A DNA stretch of 7,230 nucleotides from Candidatus Spyradenecus faecavium (GTDB lineage: Bacteria; Verrucomicrobiota; Kiritimatiellia; RFP12; DVOR01), in contig DVOR01000074.1 in assembly GCA_018713405.1 (NCBI GenBank), forward strand, positions 1-7,230, written 5' to 3'. The position numbers were made by a program, and so were the translations under genes. Below the pieces are notes generated by a model. The model did not search any database. It saw only the letters and a list, made by a program, of their open reading frames with translations, and had not been told where the DNA came from. Each line of letters starts with the position of its first letter. The stretch's first letter is position 1. Below are positions 6,744 to 7,230 of the stretch, one piece after another.

Positions 6744-6745
6744 CA
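6737..6745 (-). promoter_or_regulatory. extended -10 promoter of clpC
   Basis: Read on the - strand the bases are TGC followed by TAAAAT, a TGn extended -10 with five of six matches to TATAAT. No convincing -35 hexamer lies 16-18 bp upstream, where the sequence is GC-rich, which is acceptable for extended -10 promoters. Transcription would begin near 6730, leaving a leader of about 30 nt before the ATG at 6700. It is the best promoter candidate in the clpC upstream region. Confidence 0.55.
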
Positions 6746-6833
6746 AATCCGCGCCCGCCGCACACTCACCCCGCCCAAGCAAACGCCCCAATCAATCTCG
6801 GCGAGGCCCCGACCCCAAATAAGTCCTTATGCA

Positions 6834-6918
6834 TTTCCGAAACCCTTAAGGGTTTGCCTCGAAACCCTTAGGGTTTTGGGTCGAACCCCTTAGGGTTTCG
6901 CCTCCGACCCCTTAGGGT
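6834..6918. repeat. Four-unit palindromic repeat array, copy B (inverted relative to copy A)
   Basis: Four palindromes are centred at 6847.5, 6869, 6891 and 6913, the same 21.5, 22, 22 bp spacing as in copy A. The clpC-proximal unit is the even one, with the perfect 16-bp palindrome AAACCCTTAAGGGTTT at 6840-6855; the other three have the CCCTTAGGG core. Over 85 bases this strand equals the reverse complement of 137-221 except at four positions, and the spacers (for instance TGGGTCGA) are conserved as well as the palindromes. The array lies about 90 bp upstream of the clpC -10 element, with its even unit facing clpC, just as copy A's even unit faces the transporter. Confidence 0.9.
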
Positions 6919-6921
6919 CGG

Positions 6922-7230
6922 ACGGTCAATTCGGAAAGTAATTGCGACAGAGGGAGGGGTAAATGCGTGAGGGGCGCGATTAGGTGTCCGGAAAATGCTC
7001 CTTGATGGAGGTTTTTGGGGTGGAGGGAAGGCTTGCGGTGAGAAAAAGAGGCAAAATGGGAGGTTTGGGAGGTGGATTTGTGATCTGATGGGTATACTCA
7101 AACGCGACGTGGCGAAGACCGTTTTCTTTTGGAAAGGTAATCGCGACACCGTTTTTGGGGGTGTTTTGTTGCGGTTAATTGTCCTAAATTAGGTTATGTG
7201 GAGCCTCCTTTCTGGTCGTTGTGTAGGGAT
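6922..7230. other. AT-richer intergenic region without a supportable gene
   Basis: By my count 132 of 270 bases in 6961-7230 are G or C (about 49%), far below the coding regions. Short open frames on both strands lack family resemblance, the codon bias of the neighbours and ribosome binding sites, so I call none. Visible elements are a near-repeat of GGAAAGGTAATCGCGACA (6933-6949 and 7131-7148), a TATACT hexamer at 7093-7098 without a good -35, and the palindrome CCTAAATTAGG at 7183-7193. The stretch is probably the upstream region of a + strand gene beyond the window. Confidence 0.5.

Noticed and set aside
6834..6918. CRISPR array
   Set aside because: Units are about 18-20 bp with only 2-4 bp between them, spacers are shared between both copies, and no cas genes are present.
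137..6918. Composite transposon bounded by the inverted arrays
   Set aside because: The enclosed genes are housekeeping genes, there is no transposase or integrase, and no target-site duplication is seen outside the arrays.
6868..7149. 93-codon - strand and 65-codon + strand (6995-7192) open frames in the right-hand region
   Set aside because: The - strand frame runs into repeat copy B, both lack ribosome binding sites and the strong G/C third-position bias of neighbouring genes, and neither resembles a known protein.
7201..7211. Strong Shine-Dalgarno AAAGGAGG on the - strand
   Set aside because: No ATG, GTG or TTG follows at a suitable distance on that strand; the next bases are CTCCACATAACC.

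Overview
This is a high-GC bacterial chromosomal window (coding regions strongly G/C at third codon positions, intergenic DNA much lower in GC) carrying four complete housekeeping-type genes. The protein types fit a Gram-negative-like lineage outside Proteobacteria: an aspartate kinase of the two-ACT type with a GFGVFQDEA segment, a ClpC-type unfoldase, and a separate hom gene. A PVC-group bacterium (Kiritimatiellota, Lentisphaerota or Verrucomicrobiota) is my best guess, but that is an inference from protein style and is not proven by the sequence.

Layout: positions 1-42 hold the last codons of an upstream + strand gene, followed by an intrinsic terminator (61-84). Next come a four-unit palindromic repeat array (137-221), a good sigma70-type promoter (250-278) and an EamA/DMT-family membrane transporter (308-1195). 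A 119-nt gap with a strong hairpin and a candidate promoter leads to hom (homoserine dehydrogenase, 1315-2619) and, 31 nt later, lysC (aspartate kinase, 2651-4018). A bidirectional terminator hairpin (4037-4076) separates lysC from the convergent clpC gene on the - strand (6700-4097). Upstream of clpC lie an extended -10 promoter and a second copy of the repeat array (6834-6918), inverted relative to the first. The last ~310 bases are ~49% GC and hold no gene I can support; they contain short repeats and are probably the leader region of a gene beyond the window.

Together, lysC makes aspartyl phosphate and hom makes homoserine, the first and third steps of the aspartate pathway towards threonine and methionine. 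The transporter next to them could export such an amino acid (RhtA, a threonine/homoserine exporter, is a DMT protein), but its substrate is not visible. clpC is unrelated protein quality control.

The most unusual signal is the pair of repeat arrays. Each is 85 bp, with four palindromes based on CCCTTAAGGG or CCCTTAGGG at a regular 21.5-22 bp spacing. The two copies are inverted relative to each other and agree at 81 of 85 positions including spacers. Each sits upstream of a promoter with the same end facing the gene. This could be a dispersed palindromic element, or an upstream regulatory array with sites phased on one helix face.
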